From the NCBI RefSeq assembly GCF_041276405.1, contig NZ_JBGGGT010000002.1, positions 1,029,001-1,093,000 of the forward strand: DNA of 64,000 bases. The letters are read 5' to 3'. This DNA comes from Microvirga sp. TS319 (GTDB lineage Bacteria; Pseudomonadota; Alphaproteobacteria; Rhizobiales; Beijerinckiaceae). The first letter of the stretch is position 1. Each line of letters opens with the position of its first letter. A program made the translations under genes and the position numbers. Below the pieces are notes generated by a model. The model had not been told where the DNA came from, searched no databases, and saw only the letters and a program-made list of their open reading frames with translations. Below, one piece after another: positions 20,034 to 29,003 of the stretch.

Positions 20034-20056
20034 CGATGGCCGCCTTAAGGCGGCCA
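20034..20056 (-). terminator. Hairpin in the rplY leader
   Basis: ATGGCCGCC / GGCGGCCAT with a TTAA loop, followed on the minus strand by GGTTTTTC, 32 bp upstream of the rplY start. The shape is that of a rho-independent terminator or attenuator, and its position in the leader fits premature termination control of rplY. Confidence 0.6.
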
Positions 20057-20230
20057 TGAGGTCCGCGCCCGTGCCTCCAAGGGTGTCGAGCGGGCGCGAG
20101 GCGGCTTATAGGGGAAAGCGCGCCGAAATGCAACGGAACCGGCCATCTCCGATTCTGGTCCGATCGATAGGCCCACGGCGCGAATTGCCCCCCTTTGTGG
20201 GCTGGGACAGGGGCGACTATAGATCCCGTA

Positions 20231-20325
20231 TCGTCATGCCTGGCCGTGAGCCGGGCATCCACGTCATTTCCGGCTGAGCGGCTCCCGAAGTCGTGGATGG
20301 CCGGGACGAGCCCGGCCATGACGGG
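20231..20325. repeat. REP-like palindromes, two inverted copies
   Basis: CGTCATGCCTGGCCGTGAG to CATCCACG on one strand and a head-to-head copy with CGTGGATGGCCGGG to CCATGACG. The same kind of palindrome occurs at 43795-43827 and, in variant form, at 39928-39963. The rest of the 20057-20400 gap shows no gene. Confidence 0.75.
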
Positions 20326-20399
20326 CGAGCCTCATCACGTCATTCATCCGGCCGATGACGGCCGCGGGATGCTGTATGCGCAGGGCGGGTTGCGCCATT

Positions 20400-20435
20400 G
20401 AAAAGGGCGCAGCCCAGTTTCTCTGAGCCGCGCCC
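20400..20435 (-). terminator. Rho-independent terminator of prs
   Basis: Stem built from GGGCGCGGCTCAG and CTGGGCTGCGCCC (with wobble pairs) and an AGAAA loop, followed on the minus strand by TTTTC. Lies about 30 bp after the prs stop. Confidence 0.8.
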
Positions 20436-20466
20436 GGAACATGCCTTTAAAGGAAGGCGCTTGCGC

Positions 20467-21399
20467 TTAATCGAACAGGCTCGAGACCGAGCTTTCGGTC
20501 GCCGTGCGGCCGATGGCCTCGCCCATGAGGGGGGCGATGCTGATGACCCGGATGTTGTGGGCGACCTTCACGGCTTCGGTCGGCATGATGGAATCGGTGA
20601 TGACCAGTTCCTTGAGCCGGGAGCCGGCGATGCGGGACACGGCCCCGCCCGAGAGAACACCATGGGTGATGTAGGCATAGACTTCCTTCGCGCCCTTGGC
20701 GAGAAGAGCATCGGCAGCGTTCACCAGGGTGCCGCCGGAATCGACGATGTCGTCGACCAGGATGCAGGAGCGGCCGGCCACGTCGCCGATGATGTTCATG
20801 ACCTCGGACTCGCCCGGACGCTCGCGGCGCTTGTCGACGATGGCGAGGGGCGCATCGATGCGCTTGGCGAGCGCCCGGGCGCGCACCACGCCGCCCACGT
20901 CGGGCGAAACCACCATGCGGTTGCCGCCGTCGAGCCGCTCCTTGATGTCGCGGGCAAGAGTGGGGGCCGCGAACAGGTTGTCGGTCGGGATGTCGAAGAA
21001 GCCCTGGATCTGACCGGCATGAAGGTCGAGGGTCAGAACGCGGTCGACACCCGCATGGGTGATGAGGTTGGAGACGAGCTTGGCCGAGATCGGCGTGCGG
21101 GCGGCGGGCTTACGGTCCTGGCGGGCGTAGCCGAAATAGGGGATCACCGCCGTGATGCGGCGCGCGGAGGCGCGGCGGAGCGCATCGGTGATGATCAGCA
21201 GTTCCATCAGGTGGTCGTTCGTGGGGAACGAGGTCGACTGAATGATGAACACATCCTCGCCGCGCACATTCTCCTGAATTTCGACGAACACTTCCATGTC
21301 GGCGAAACGCTTCACCTGGGCCTTGGCCAGCGGAACGTTGAGATAGGCGGCGATGGCCTCGGCCAGCGGACGGTTGGAATTTCCCGCAACGAGCTTCAT
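20467..21399 (-). CDS. prs: Ribose-phosphate pyrophosphokinase
   Basis: 310 aa. Makes PRPP from ribose-5-phosphate and ATP for nucleotide, His and Trp synthesis. Visible: the N-terminal [20 protein letters not shown]-site region [16 protein letters not shown], the [10 protein letters not shown] flexible loop block, [16 protein letters not shown], and the PRPP-binding [13 protein letters not shown] loop. Normal class I length. A terminator separates it from rplY. Confidence 0.97.
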   Translation of the reverse strand: MKLVAGNSNRPLAEAIAAYLNVPLAKAQVKRFADMEVFVEIQENVRGEDVFIIQSTSFPTNDHLMELLIITDALRRASARRITAVIPYFGYARQDRKPAARTPISAKLVSNLITHAGVDRVLTLDLHAGQIQGFFDIPTDNLFAAPTLARDIKERLDGGNRMVVSPDVGGVVRARALAKRIDAPLAIVDKRRERPGESEVMNIIGDVAGRSCILVDDIVDSGGTLVNAADALLAKGAKEVYAYITHGVLSGGAVSRIAGSRLKELVITDSIMPTEAVKVAHNIRVISIAPLMGEAIGRTATESSVSSLFD

Positions 21400-21554
21400 G
21401 CAAGCAACTTTAGCTATGAGTGACCTGTCGAGCCCGCTGCGCAGGGTTGAACCATCTGCGCGGTCAGGCGCAAGGCTCTTAGCAGCGATATCAAACCGTC
21501 ACAATACGAGTCGTGCTGCTTAAAGTGCCGCAATGGCGGGTTGCGGCCATGCGG

Positions 21555-22058
21555 TCACTGCAATGCAACAGGGTTGTCGTCGTCCGAAACCTCGGCCGTC
21601 TGGACGGATTTCGAGGCGCTCAGGAATTCCGCGATCTCGTCCATGCTGGATTGGGCGAGCTTGGCGAGGGCTTCCTTGTCAATGGCCGAGATCGACCCGG
21701 ACGCCAGGGTGATGGGGCGCGATCCCTCAAGCCTTTTGGCGCGGCGTTTCTGGGCGTCGAAGACGTCCCAGACATAGGAGACCTTGGTCTGCCCGTCTTC
21801 CGTCGCGGTGGAGATGTAGCCGCGGACGCGGTAGCGCGCCTCCGTTCCAGAGCCGACCAGATCGACCTTGCGCTCGGAGGCCGCGGTCGAGAGTTCTCCC
21901 AGAAGGGCCGTCTGGACCGGAGCGGGAGCGCCGTCGATGCTCTCGACCGCCACCGGCACGCCTTCCGGCGAGCCGCCCATGAGCGAGCCCTGGCACGCGG
22001 CCAGGGCCGCCGTCATCGCCATCGCGGCAAGCCGCCCCCAATATCTCGTCCCGGCCAT
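21555..22058 (-). CDS. Lipoprotein, hypothetical
   Basis: 167 aa. A signal peptide ends in a lipobox AALAAC (Cys about residue 22), so the mature protein is a lipid-anchored envelope protein. The rest is soluble, with no family I can name; a basic segment (QKRRAKRLEGSR) and DGQTKVSYVWDVFD are visible. Start ATG 22058 is preceded by CGGGAG, better than the frame start at 22076. A near-match to a CtrA site lies 22 bp upstream. Confidence 0.75.
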   Translation of the reverse strand: MAGTRYWGRLAAMAMTAALAACQGSLMGGSPEGVPVAVESIDGAPAPVQTALLGELSTAASERKVDLVGSGTEARYRVRGYISTATEDGQTKVSYVWDVFDAQKRRAKRLEGSRPITLASGSISAIDKEALAKLAQSSMDEIAEFLSASKSVQTAEVSDDDNPVALQ

Positions 22059-22079
22059 GAAGGCTCCCGTTTTCATTCG

Positions 22080-22094
22080 GTAACGAAATGTTAA
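22080..22094 (-). promoter_or_regulatory. CtrA-like site, one mismatch
   Basis: TTAA-N7-TTAC on the minus strand, 7 of 8 positions of the CtrA consensus TTAA-N7-TTAA, 22 bp upstream of the lipoprotein start. Confidence 0.35.
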
Positions 22095-22118
22095 TCGTAA
22101 CGGGAGCCGCCGTCCAGA

Positions 22119-23279
22119 TCAGCCAAGCTTGCGCACGTGGATGACGAGGGCGTCGAGGGCGAGGGCGACGAGGCCCGCGGCCAATCCCCAGAACGCCGAG
22201 CCGATGCCATAGAGGGTGAGGCCAGACGCCGTCACCGCCAGGGTCAGCACGGCGGGAAATCGCTTGGCCTCTTCGGAAAGGGCCGAGCTCAAGGAGCCCG
22301 CGAAGGCCCCCATGAGGGCCAGGCCCGCGACGGTCTTGATGAGCTCGGGAGGCAGCGCGGCGATCAGGCCGATGAGCGCGGCGCTGAAGGCCGCGAAGGC
22401 CAGATAGCTCAACGTGTAGAACGGACCGACCATCCAGCGCTTGGCCGGATCGGGATGGGTGTCCGGTCCGGTGCAGATCGCCGCCGAGATGGCCGCGAGA
22501 TTGCTGGTATGGGCTCCGAACAGGGCCGTCACCATGGAGGCGAGCCCCGTCACGGCGAGGATCGGGCGGGTCGGGGGCGTGTAGCCGGAGGCGCGTAGCA
22601 CCGCGAAGCCCGGCAGGTTCTGGGACGCCATGGTCACGAGGAACAGGGGCAGGCCGAGGCCGATGAGGGCGGCCGGCTCGAAGGCCGGGGCGATGAAGGT
22701 CAGGGACGAGAGGCTGAAATCGGAGGAAAGGGGGTGGGCCAACCCGCCCCCGAAGGCGACCCCGAGGCCCACGAACAGCACCGCCAGCACGGCGAGCGCC
22801 GGGTTGAACAGCCGGGCGACGAGGAACAGGCCGACCAGGGGCAGGACGAGGCCGGGCGCGCCCTGCGCGCTCTCGAATACGGCCATGACGAAGCGGATCA
22901 GGACGCCCGCCAGCATGGCGGCGGCGATCGAGGTCGGGATCTTCTCGATCAGCCGGCCGAACGGCTTGATGAAGGCCGCCAGCACGATGAGGAGACCGGT
23001 CAGCAGGAAACAGCCCACGGCCGCGTGGATCGATATGCCGTTGGAGGCCGCGATCAGCGCGGCGCCGGGCGTCGACCAGGCGGTGACCACCGGCATCCGG
23101 TAGCGGACGCTCAGGTAGCCGCTCGTGGCCGCCATGGACAGGCACAGGGCCGCGACCCAGGACGAGGTCTGCGCCGCATCCGCCCCGACCGCCTGAGCCG
23201 CCGCGATGATGATGGCGATCGTACTGCCGAAGCCCACGAGGGCCGCGACGACGGCGGACGTGACGATCGACAGGCGCAT
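22119..23279 (-). CDS. BenE family benzoate/H+ symporter-like transporter
   Basis: 386 aa, about 11-12 membrane helices. BenE proteins import benzoate with protons. Typical features: SWVAALCLSMAATSGYLS, YRMPVVTAWSTPGAALIA near residues 60-80, and GFAVLRASGYTPPTRP in the middle. There are no benzoate-catabolic genes nearby, so the substrate is uncertain. Divergent from uvrC with a 100-bp intergenic region. Confidence 0.85.
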   Translation of the reverse strand: MRLSIVTSAVVAALVGFGSTIAIIIAAAQAVGADAAQTSSWVAALCLSMAATSGYLSVRYRMPVVTAWSTPGAALIAASNGISIHAAVGCFLLTGLLIVLAAFIKPFGRLIEKIPTSIAAAMLAGVLIRFVMAVFESAQGAPGLVLPLVGLFLVARLFNPALAVLAVLFVGLGVAFGGGLAHPLSSDFSLSSLTFIAPAFEPAALIGLGLPLFLVTMASQNLPGFAVLRASGYTPPTRPILAVTGLASMVTALFGAHTSNLAAISAAICTGPDTHPDPAKRWMVGPFYTLSYLAFAAFSAALIGLIAALPPELIKTVAGLALMGAFAGSLSSALSEEAKRFPAVLTLAVTASGLTLYGIGSAFWGLAAGLVALALDALVIHVRKLG

Positions 23280-23378
23280 GCCGGGCTCCCGCTGTGACAG
23301 GCTTCGCGGTTTATCGCGAATGAGGCTCCCGCGCCAGCCGCACTTTCCTCAAGGGCCGCCAATGCTTAAATCTCCCTC

Positions 23379-25412
23379 ATGAGTCGCAATACCTATAACG
23401 ACGTTCCGCCCGATATCCTGGACAACGAGGAGGACGACGACAGCGTGGCCGTGGAAAGCGGCTCGGATGTCGAGTTCGACCTCGAGGCCAACCCCGATTC
23501 CGTTCAGCGGGGCACCGAGGTCATCCGCCGGTTCTGGACCACGCTGCCCAATGCGCCGGGCGTCTATCGCATGTTCGACGCGAAGGGCGACGTGCTCTAT
23601 GTGGGCAAGGCCAAGAGCCTGAAGAACCGCGTCGGCTCCTATGCCCGGGGCCAGGCCCATTCCAACCGCATCGCCCGCATGATCGCCGAGACCTCCTCGA
23701 TGGAGTTCGTCACCACGGCGACCGAGACGGAGGCGCTGCTGCTGGAGGCCAACCTCATCAAGCAGCTCAAGCCCCGCTACAACGTGCTTCTGCGGGACGA
23801 CAAGTCTCTGCCCTATATCCTGCTCACCGCGGAACATGCGGCCCCGCAGCTCGTGAAGCATCGCGGCGCCCGCAAGCGGAAGGGGGATTATTACGGCCCC
23901 TTCGCCAGCGTGTGGGCGGTCAACCGCACCATCAACGCCCTGCAGCGGGCGTTCCTGCTGCGCTCGTGCAACGACAGCTATTTCGAGAACCGCACGCGGC
24001 CCTGCCTGCTGTTCCAGATCAAGCGCTGCTCGGGCCCGTGCACCCATGAGATCTCGTCCGAGGAATATGCTTCGCTGGTGAGCGAGGCGCGGGCGTTCCT
24101 GTCGGGCAAGTCGAATGCCGTGAAGCAGCGCATTACAGAGGAAATGCAGCAGGCGGCCGAGGAGCTCGAATTCGAGCGCGCCGCGCGCTGCCGCGACAGG
24201 CTCGCCGCCTTGTCGGCGATCCAGGGCGTGCAGGGCATCAACACGCAATCCGTGGAAGAGGCCGACGTGTTCGCCCTCGACGAGCAGGCGGGGCAGTTCT
24301 GCGTCGAGGTGTTCTTCTTCCGCAACTGGCAGAACTGGGGCAACCGCGCGTACTTTCCGAAGGCCGACAAGTCGATGACGCCCGACGAGGTGCTCGGCTC
24401 CTTCCTGGCGCAGTTCTACGACGACAAGCCCGCGCCGCGCGTGATCCTGCTCTCCCACGAAATCGAGGATGCGGAGCTGATGGCGGCCGCGCTCTCGACC
24501 CGCAGCGAGACGCGCGTGGAAATCCATGCGCCCCAGCGAGGCGAGCGCCGCCAGCTCATCGAGTATGTCCTGCGCAACGCCAAGGAGGCGCTCGGCCGGC
24601 GCCTGGCCGACACGGCCTCGCAGCAGAAGCTCCTCATCTCGCTGGGCCAGGCCTTCGGCATGAGCAAGGCGCCCAAGCGCGTGGAGGTCTACGACAACTC
24701 CCACATCATGGGCACCAATGCGGTCGGCGCCATGGTGGTGGCGGGCGCGAACGGCTTCATGAAGCAGCATTACCGCACCTTCAACATGAAGTCGGAGGAC
24801 CTGAAGCCCGGCGACGATTACGGCATGATGCGCGAGATGCTCCAGCGGCGCTTCGCGCGGCTCGTGAAGGAGGAGCCGAGGGGAGGCACGAGGGGAGGCA
24901 ATGGGCAGGAGGCGGGCAACGACGCGGAGCCCGGTTTCGACGACGCATTTCCCGCTTGGCCCGATCTCGTCCTGATCGACGGCGGCAAGGGGCAGCTCGA
25001 AGCCGCCCGCCAGGCCCTGGCGGAGGTCGGGGTCGGGGAGGACGACGTGGCCCTCGTCGGCATCGCGAAGGGGCGCGACCGGGACGCGGGGCGCGAAACC
25101 TTCTTCAAGGTCGGCCAGCCCCCGTTCAAGCTGCCGCCACGCGACCCGGCCCTCTATTTCGTGCAGCGCCTGCGCGACGAAGCCCACCGCTTCGCCATCG
25201 GGTCCCACCGGGCCAAGCGCAAGCGGGAGATGGTCAAGAACCCGCTCGATGAGATCGCCGGCATCGGCCCCACTCGCAAACGGGCGCTCCTGCACCATTT
25301 CGGAACCGTGAAGGCGATCCAGCGCGCAGCTCTGGAGGACCTCATGAAGGCCCCCGGCGTGAACGCCGCCACGGCCCGCGCCGTGTACGATTTCTTCCAC
25401 GAGCGGGGGTAA
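23379..25412 (+). CDS. uvrC: Excinuclease ABC subunit C
   Basis: 677 aa. Makes both incisions in nucleotide excision repair with UvrAB. An acidic N-terminal extension of about 50 residues precedes the GIY-YIG nuclease ([19 protein letters not shown] in pieces). The UVR motif region ([20 protein letters not shown]) follows, then the RNase H-like half with [12 protein letters not shown] and [11 protein letters not shown], and a C-terminal HhH pair ([17 protein letters not shown]). A glycine-rich insertion near residue 505 ([14 protein letters not shown]) is unusual but in a loop. Head of a uvrC-pgsA-moaD-moaE run. Confidence 0.96.
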   Translation: MSRNTYNDVPPDILDNEEDDDSVAVESGSDVEFDLEANPDSVQRGTEVIRRFWTTLPNAPGVYRMFDAKGDVLYVGKAKSLKNRVGSYARGQAHSNRIARMIAETSSMEFVTTATETEALLLEANLIKQLKPRYNVLLRDDKSLPYILLTAEHAAPQLVKHRGARKRKGDYYGPFASVWAVNRTINALQRAFLLRSCNDSYFENRTRPCLLFQIKRCSGPCTHEISSEEYASLVSEARAFLSGKSNAVKQRITEEMQQAAEELEFERAARCRDRLAALSAIQGVQGINTQSVEEADVFALDEQAGQFCVEVFFFRNWQNWGNRAYFPKADKSMTPDEVLGSFLAQFYDDKPAPRVILLSHEIEDAELMAAALSTRSETRVEIHAPQRGERRQLIEYVLRNAKEALGRRLADTASQQKLLISLGQAFGMSKAPKRVEVYDNSHIMGTNAVGAMVVAGANGFMKQHYRTFNMKSEDLKPGDDYGMMREMLQRRFARLVKEEPRGGTRGGNGQEAGNDAEPGFDDAFPAWPDLVLIDGGKGQLEAARQALAEVGVGEDDVALVGIAKGRDRDAGRETFFKVGQPPFKLPPRDPALYFVQRLRDEAHRFAIGSHRAKRKREMVKNPLDEIAGIGPTRKRALLHHFGTVKAIQRAALEDLMKAPGVNAATARAVYDFFHERG

Positions 25413-25486
25413 AGGTTTGCGATAACGGCAATGTGGCCTGTCTCGCGGTTGACGGAGCAAGGCGAGACATGCTTCCTGCCTAACCT

Positions 25487-26083
25487 ATGAGCACTGCACG
25501 TTCCATGCGCCGGTCCCAGGCTTTCAACCTTGCCAATCTGCTCACCTATGGCCGACTCGTGGCCGTGCCGGCGGTCGTCGGCCTGTTGTTCTGGCCGGAG
25601 GACCATTACTCGCGCTGGTTCGCGCTCGCCGTCTTCGCCCTTGCCGCAATCACGGATTATTTCGACGGCTACATCGCGCGGGCCTTCTCGCAGCAATCGG
25701 CGCTCGGCCGGATGCTCGATCCGATCGCGGACAAGCTCCTCGTCGCGGCGTGCCTCCTCATGCTCGTCGCCGATAAGACGATCCAGAGCTGGGACATTTG
25801 GGCGGCCCTGGTCATCCTGTGCCGCGAGATCCTGGTGTCGGGCCTGCGCGAGTTCCTGGCGGAGCTGAAGGTGGGCGTGCCGGTGAGCCGGGTCGCCAAG
25901 TGGAAGACCACGTTCCAGCTCCTCTCGCTCGGCTTCCTGATCGCAGGGCCGGCGGGCGAGACGGTGCTGCCCGGCACCGTCGTGATCGGGCGCGTGCTCC
26001 TGTGGGTTTCGGCCCTGCTCACGCTCTATACGGGGTGGGACTATTTCAAGACCGGCATCAAACATGTCGTCGACGAGGGCTGA
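25487..26083 (+). CDS. pgsA: CDP-diacylglycerol-glycerol-3-phosphate phosphatidyltransferase
   Basis: 198 aa inner-membrane enzyme, first committed step of phosphatidylglycerol synthesis. The CDP-alcohol phosphotransferase signature D-G-x2-A-R-x8-G-x3-D-x3-D is intact as DGYIARAFSQQSALGRMLD followed by PIADK. Several hydrophobic helices surround it. Follows uvrC by 74 bp, an arrangement common in Alphaproteobacteria; moaD follows 4 bp after its stop. Confidence 0.94.
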   Translation: MSTARSMRRSQAFNLANLLTYGRLVAVPAVVGLLFWPEDHYSRWFALAVFALAAITDYFDGYIARAFSQQSALGRMLDPIADKLLVAACLLMLVADKTIQSWDIWAALVILCREILVSGLREFLAELKVGVPVSRVAKWKTTFQLLSLGFLIAGPAGETVLPGTVVIGRVLLWVSALLTLYTGWDYFKTGIKHVVDEG

Positions 26084-26087
26084 CCCG

Positions 26088-26339
26088 ATGAAGCTCGTCT
26101 ATTTCGCATGGGTGCGGGAGCGGGTCGGCAAGACGGATGAGACCGTCGATCTGCCCGAAGGAGTCGCCACCGTCGCCGATCTCGTGCGCTGGCTGAGGAC
26201 CAGGGGCGAGGAATACGAATATGCCTTCGAGAACGAGGCCATCGTCCGCGCCGCCATCGATCATGTGCACGTCAAGCCCGAGGCCTCGATCGCCGGGGCG
26301 CGGGAAATCGCCTTCTTCCCGCCCATGACGGGCGGGTAG
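26088..26339 (+). CDS. moaD: Molybdopterin synthase small subunit MoaD
   Basis: 83 aa, ubiquitin-like sulfur carrier ending in the required Gly-Gly (FFPPMTGG). The N-terminus MKLVYFAWVRERVG and PEGVATVADL match MoaD. Start ATG 26088 lies 4 bp after the pgsA stop; the frame is open a little upstream but overlaps pgsA. moaE follows 6 bp downstream. Confidence 0.95.
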   Translation: MKLVYFAWVRERVGKTDETVDLPEGVATVADLVRWLRTRGEEYEYAFENEAIVRAAIDHVHVKPEASIAGAREIAFFPPMTGG

Positions 26340-26345
26340 AGAACG

Positions 26346-26798
26346 ATGGCTGCCGTCCGGATCCAGGCCGAGCCGTTCGACGCTGCCGCCGAGACGGCGG
26401 CCCTGACTGGGGAGCGCGGCGATATCGGGGCCATCGTGGCCTTCACGGGCTTCTGCCGGGACGAGGGCGGCCGGCTCTCCGCCCTGGAACTCGAGCATTA
26501 TGCCGGCATGGCAGAAGCCGAGATCGCCCGCATCGCCCGCGAGGCCGAGGCACGCTGGCCCCTGCTGGGGCTCACGGTCGTCCATCGCTTCGGCCTGATC
26601 CGTCCTGGAGAGCCCATCGTGCTGGTCCTGGCCGCGAGCGTCCACCGCCGGGCGGGGTTCGAGGCGGCCGAGTTCATGATGGATTATCTCAAGACCCGCG
26701 CGCCGTTCTGGAAGCGCGAGCATCTGACGGACGGCACGGTGGGGGCCTGGGTCGACGCGAAGGGCAGCGACGACGAGGCCGCGGGACGATGGGCCTAG
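26346..26798 (+). CDS. moaE: Molybdopterin synthase catalytic subunit MoaE
   Basis: 150 aa. With MoaD converts precursor Z to molybdopterin. Visible: GAIVAFTGFCRDE, LELEHYAGMAE, VLVLAASVHRR and the KTRAPFWKRE segment with the catalytic lysines. The stop TAG (26796-26798) is inside the CTAG that starts a hairpin and repeat cluster. Confidence 0.95.
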   Translation: MAAVRIQAEPFDAAAETAALTGERGDIGAIVAFTGFCRDEGGRLSALELEHYAGMAEAEIARIAREAEARWPLLGLTVVHRFGLIRPGEPIVLVLAASVHRRAGFEAAEFMMDYLKTRAPFWKREHLTDGTVGAWVDAKGSDDEAAGRWA

Positions 26799-27138
26799 AG
26801 CCTTTTCCATGAACTTCGGTTCATGGAAAAGGCTCTTGTTGTTTGAGAAAGACGCCTTTTCTTCGCAAAACCGGCATCCACTTTTGCGGAAAAGGCTCTA
26901 GCGCATCGGACGCAGGAAGTGGGAACCGGTTCTGCGTGAAAAGATGCTCAAAAACAAAATGTTACAGGGCCGGACGTGAGTTCGATTTCACGCCCGGCGC
27001 CGTAGAGCATCGGACGCGGGAAGTGGAATTGCACTTTTGGAATCCGTTCGATGCTCCTTCTATGGAGCAGCGCATCGTTTGAGCGGACAACCGGGTCCGC
27101 TTTTCGCGAGCGCGGCCTGCCGGGTCCGCACGATGCGC
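26795..27138. repeat. Composite cluster of dispersed palindromic repeats
   Basis: After the moaE hairpin come a second hairpin ending GGCTCTAG (26849-26901), a degenerate unit GCATCGGACGCAGG to GATGCTC, and an A plus B pair from 27003 (GTAGAGCATCGGACG) to CACGATGCGC. This fills most of the 424-bp gap between moaE and the next gene. Confidence 0.85.
26797..26845 (+). terminator. Strong hairpin terminator after moaE, TTCG loop
   Basis: A perfect 18-bp stem, AGAGCCTTTTCCATGAAC and its complement, capped by TTCG closed by C-G, followed by TGTTGTTTG. It begins within the moaE stop codon. Confidence 0.85.
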
Positions 27139-27222
27139 CGAGGCGCCGGCCCATCCGGCATTGCCCTTGACGTTCCGGCCCGCGAGGAGGACGATTCCCC
27201 GAAACGACAAGCGGAGGCGTCG

Positions 27223-27471
27223 ATGCCGAGCGTCTTGGCCCTTCTCTCGCTCCTGGTCCCGCTCCTGGCCGGCACGCCTGCCGCCGCCCAGCCTGCGCAG
27301 GCTCCCGATCACAATGCCATCGACTGTTATTGCCGCGCCCAGGGCAGGATGGTCCCTCAGGGAGAGACCGTCTGTCTGAAGACGGCCGACGGTCCCCGGC
27401 TCGCGCAGTGCCGGATGGAGATTAACGTGATGTCCTGGAACATTACGTCGACGCCGTGCCCGGAGGCATAA
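27223..27471 (+). CDS. Small secreted cysteine-containing protein, hypothetical
   Basis: 82 aa. A signal peptide (MPSVLALLSLLVPLLAG, cleavage after AAA) precedes a short mature part with five cysteines: CYC, then single Cys in ETVCLK, LAQCRM and TPCPEA, so disulfide bonds are likely. GGAGG lies six bases before ATG 27223; the longer frame begins inside the repeat. No family recognised. Confidence 0.65.
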   Translation: MPSVLALLSLLVPLLAGTPAAAQPAQAPDHNAIDCYCRAQGRMVPQGETVCLKTADGPRLAQCRMEINVMSWNITSTPCPEA

Positions 27472-27548
27472 AAAACGCCGCCGGAAGCGGCAGCGTCAGA
27501 AAGAATGGAACTCGGATGGGGCAAAGCCCCGGAAGGCTAGGGCCGCCT

Positions 27549-27650
27549 TTAGAAAAGTCCGGCGACGGTCGCAAAAATGAACGAGAAGGAAAGGCAGGCC
27601 GCAGCGATATTGAGCTTGCCGGCCCAATCGAAATTCGACGTCAAGTTCAT
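27549..27650 (-). CDS. 33-residue membrane miniprotein, hypothetical
   Basis: 33 aa: MNLTSNFDWAGKLN then a single helix (IAAACLSFSFIFATVAGLF) to the C-terminus. AGGGG is placed 8 bases before the ATG at 27650. Too short to assign. A perfect CtrA-type site lies about 100 bp upstream, the same layout as the small gene at 62604-62789. Real translation is plausible but unproven. Confidence 0.5.
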   Translation of the reverse strand: MNLTSNFDWAGKLNIAAACLSFSFIFATVAGLF

Positions 27651-27752
27651 GACATGGCCCCTATCTGTATGGAGAGGTAGCCTATCAGGATAGAGGGGGG
27701 CTGAAAAGGGCGCGTCGGGTGCGGCAAAGGTGATCACAATCCGGCAGAATGG

Positions 27753-27767
27753 TTAACAAATCGTTAA
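27753..27767 (-). promoter_or_regulatory. CtrA-type binding site, perfect consensus
   Basis: TTAA-CAAATCG-TTAA, the full CtrA consensus, about 103 bp upstream of the 33-aa gene and 136 bp upstream of the divergent extensin-family gene. The site is symmetric, so it could serve either. Confidence 0.55.
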
Positions 27768-27902
27768 ACTATTGACTTTGCTGGGGTCTGGTCCTGAGGA
27801 TCTCGCGAAAATTTTTTCGTCTCCGGAGGGCCTGCAGCCCGGCGCGGGCGGGCACGGGCGACGTTGACGGGATGTTTACCCGGCGCGCCTTAGGGTGCGC
27901 CC

Positions 27903-28919
27903 ATGCGTCGTGGGTTTGTTGCGTTTTTTGCCCTATCGCTCGTTGGGCTCGGGTTGACCGGTTGCGGGTTGTTTCGGTTCGAACAGCGCGAGCCCTGGCG
28001 CGCGCAGGCCGAGGAGGCCTGCTTGGCGCAGCGTCTCGTGCAGCCCTCGGCCTATATGGCTCTGTCGTCCAAGATCGACGGGCCCGGCGTGTGCGGCATG
28101 GATCATCCCTTCAAGGTCGCCGCCTTCAGCAATGGCGAGGTCGGGCTGAAATCCAAGGTGACGCTCGCCTGTCCGATCATCCCCCGGATCGACACATGGC
28201 TCGAGGAGATCGTGAAGCCCGCGGCCGTCATGTATTTCGGAGTCCCGGTGGTCGACCTGAAGGCGGGCTCCTATTCGTGCCGTCCACGCAATAATCAGCG
28301 GGGGGCCAAGCTCTCCGAGCATTCCTTCGGCAATGCGCTCGACGTGATGGCCTTCGTCCTGGCCGACGGCCGCGAGATCCCCGTGGAGAAGGGCTGGAAG
28401 GGCAATCCCGCGGAGCAGGATTTCCTGCGCGAGGCCTTTGTGGGCGCCTGCCGCTATTTCACGACGGTCCTCGCTCCGGGATCCGACGCCTACCATTACA
28501 ATCATATCCACATCGATCTGGCGCGGCACGACCCCCGCGGCGACCGTCGCATCTGCAAGCCGATCATCAAGTTCACGCCGCGAATCGATCCCGAGCGGAG
28601 CCGCGAGCTCCTCCAGAGCGCCAACGCTCAAGGCGACCTGCCGTCCGCGGACCTGGAGCAGGACATGCCGGAGGAGAGCGCGACTGCCGGTTACGGAATG
28701 GAAGCGCCGATGGGGGCCCCGATGGCCGCGCCGGTGGTCTCCGCTCCCGTGGCACCACCCGCGCAGCGCTATTCCGGCGCTTCCGCGCCGGATGTCTATA
28801 CGCCCCCGCCGCCGCCCGGATATGGCGGATATTCGCCCCAGCAGACCTATGCGCCGCCTCGGCCGATGAGGCCTTCCGCAGGGCAGCCCCTGGTGCTGAA
28901 CGGACACGCCTCCTACTAA
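27903..28919 (+). CDS. Extensin-like C-terminal domain lipoprotein
   Basis: 338 aa. N-terminal lipobox LVGLGLTGC (Cys 21) predicts a lipoprotein. The extensin-like/ExtC domain runs to about residue 230 and holds conserved Cys residues plus a zinc-peptidase-like set: H140 in SEHSFGNALDVMAF with D147, and NHIHIDLARHD around residues 200-210, reminiscent of M15/LAS peptidases acting on peptidoglycan. The C-terminal third (after about 250) is low-complexity, rich in Pro, Ala and Tyr. Catalytic role inferred from the family only. Confidence 0.88.
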   Translation: MRRGFVAFFALSLVGLGLTGCGLFRFEQREPWRAQAEEACLAQRLVQPSAYMALSSKIDGPGVCGMDHPFKVAAFSNGEVGLKSKVTLACPIIPRIDTWLEEIVKPAAVMYFGVPVVDLKAGSYSCRPRNNQRGAKLSEHSFGNALDVMAFVLADGREIPVEKGWKGNPAEQDFLREAFVGACRYFTTVLAPGSDAYHYNHIHIDLARHDPRGDRRICKPIIKFTPRIDPERSRELLQSANAQGDLPSADLEQDMPEESATAGYGMEAPMGAPMAAPVVSAPVAPPAQRYSGASAPDVYTPPPPPGYGGYSPQQTYAPPRPMRPSAGQPLVLNGHASY

Positions 28920-29003
28920 ACCGTAAGCGGAGCCTTGACGTTCTGGGCCGCCGCCCACATGGTCGATGTGACATCAATCCGTCGATCTGTTGGAGCAGTG
29001 GAA

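Noticed and set aside
26902..27002. Possible small RNA gene in the moaE repeat cluster
   Set aside because: Hairpins are explained by repeat copies; no separate promoter or terminator pattern seen.
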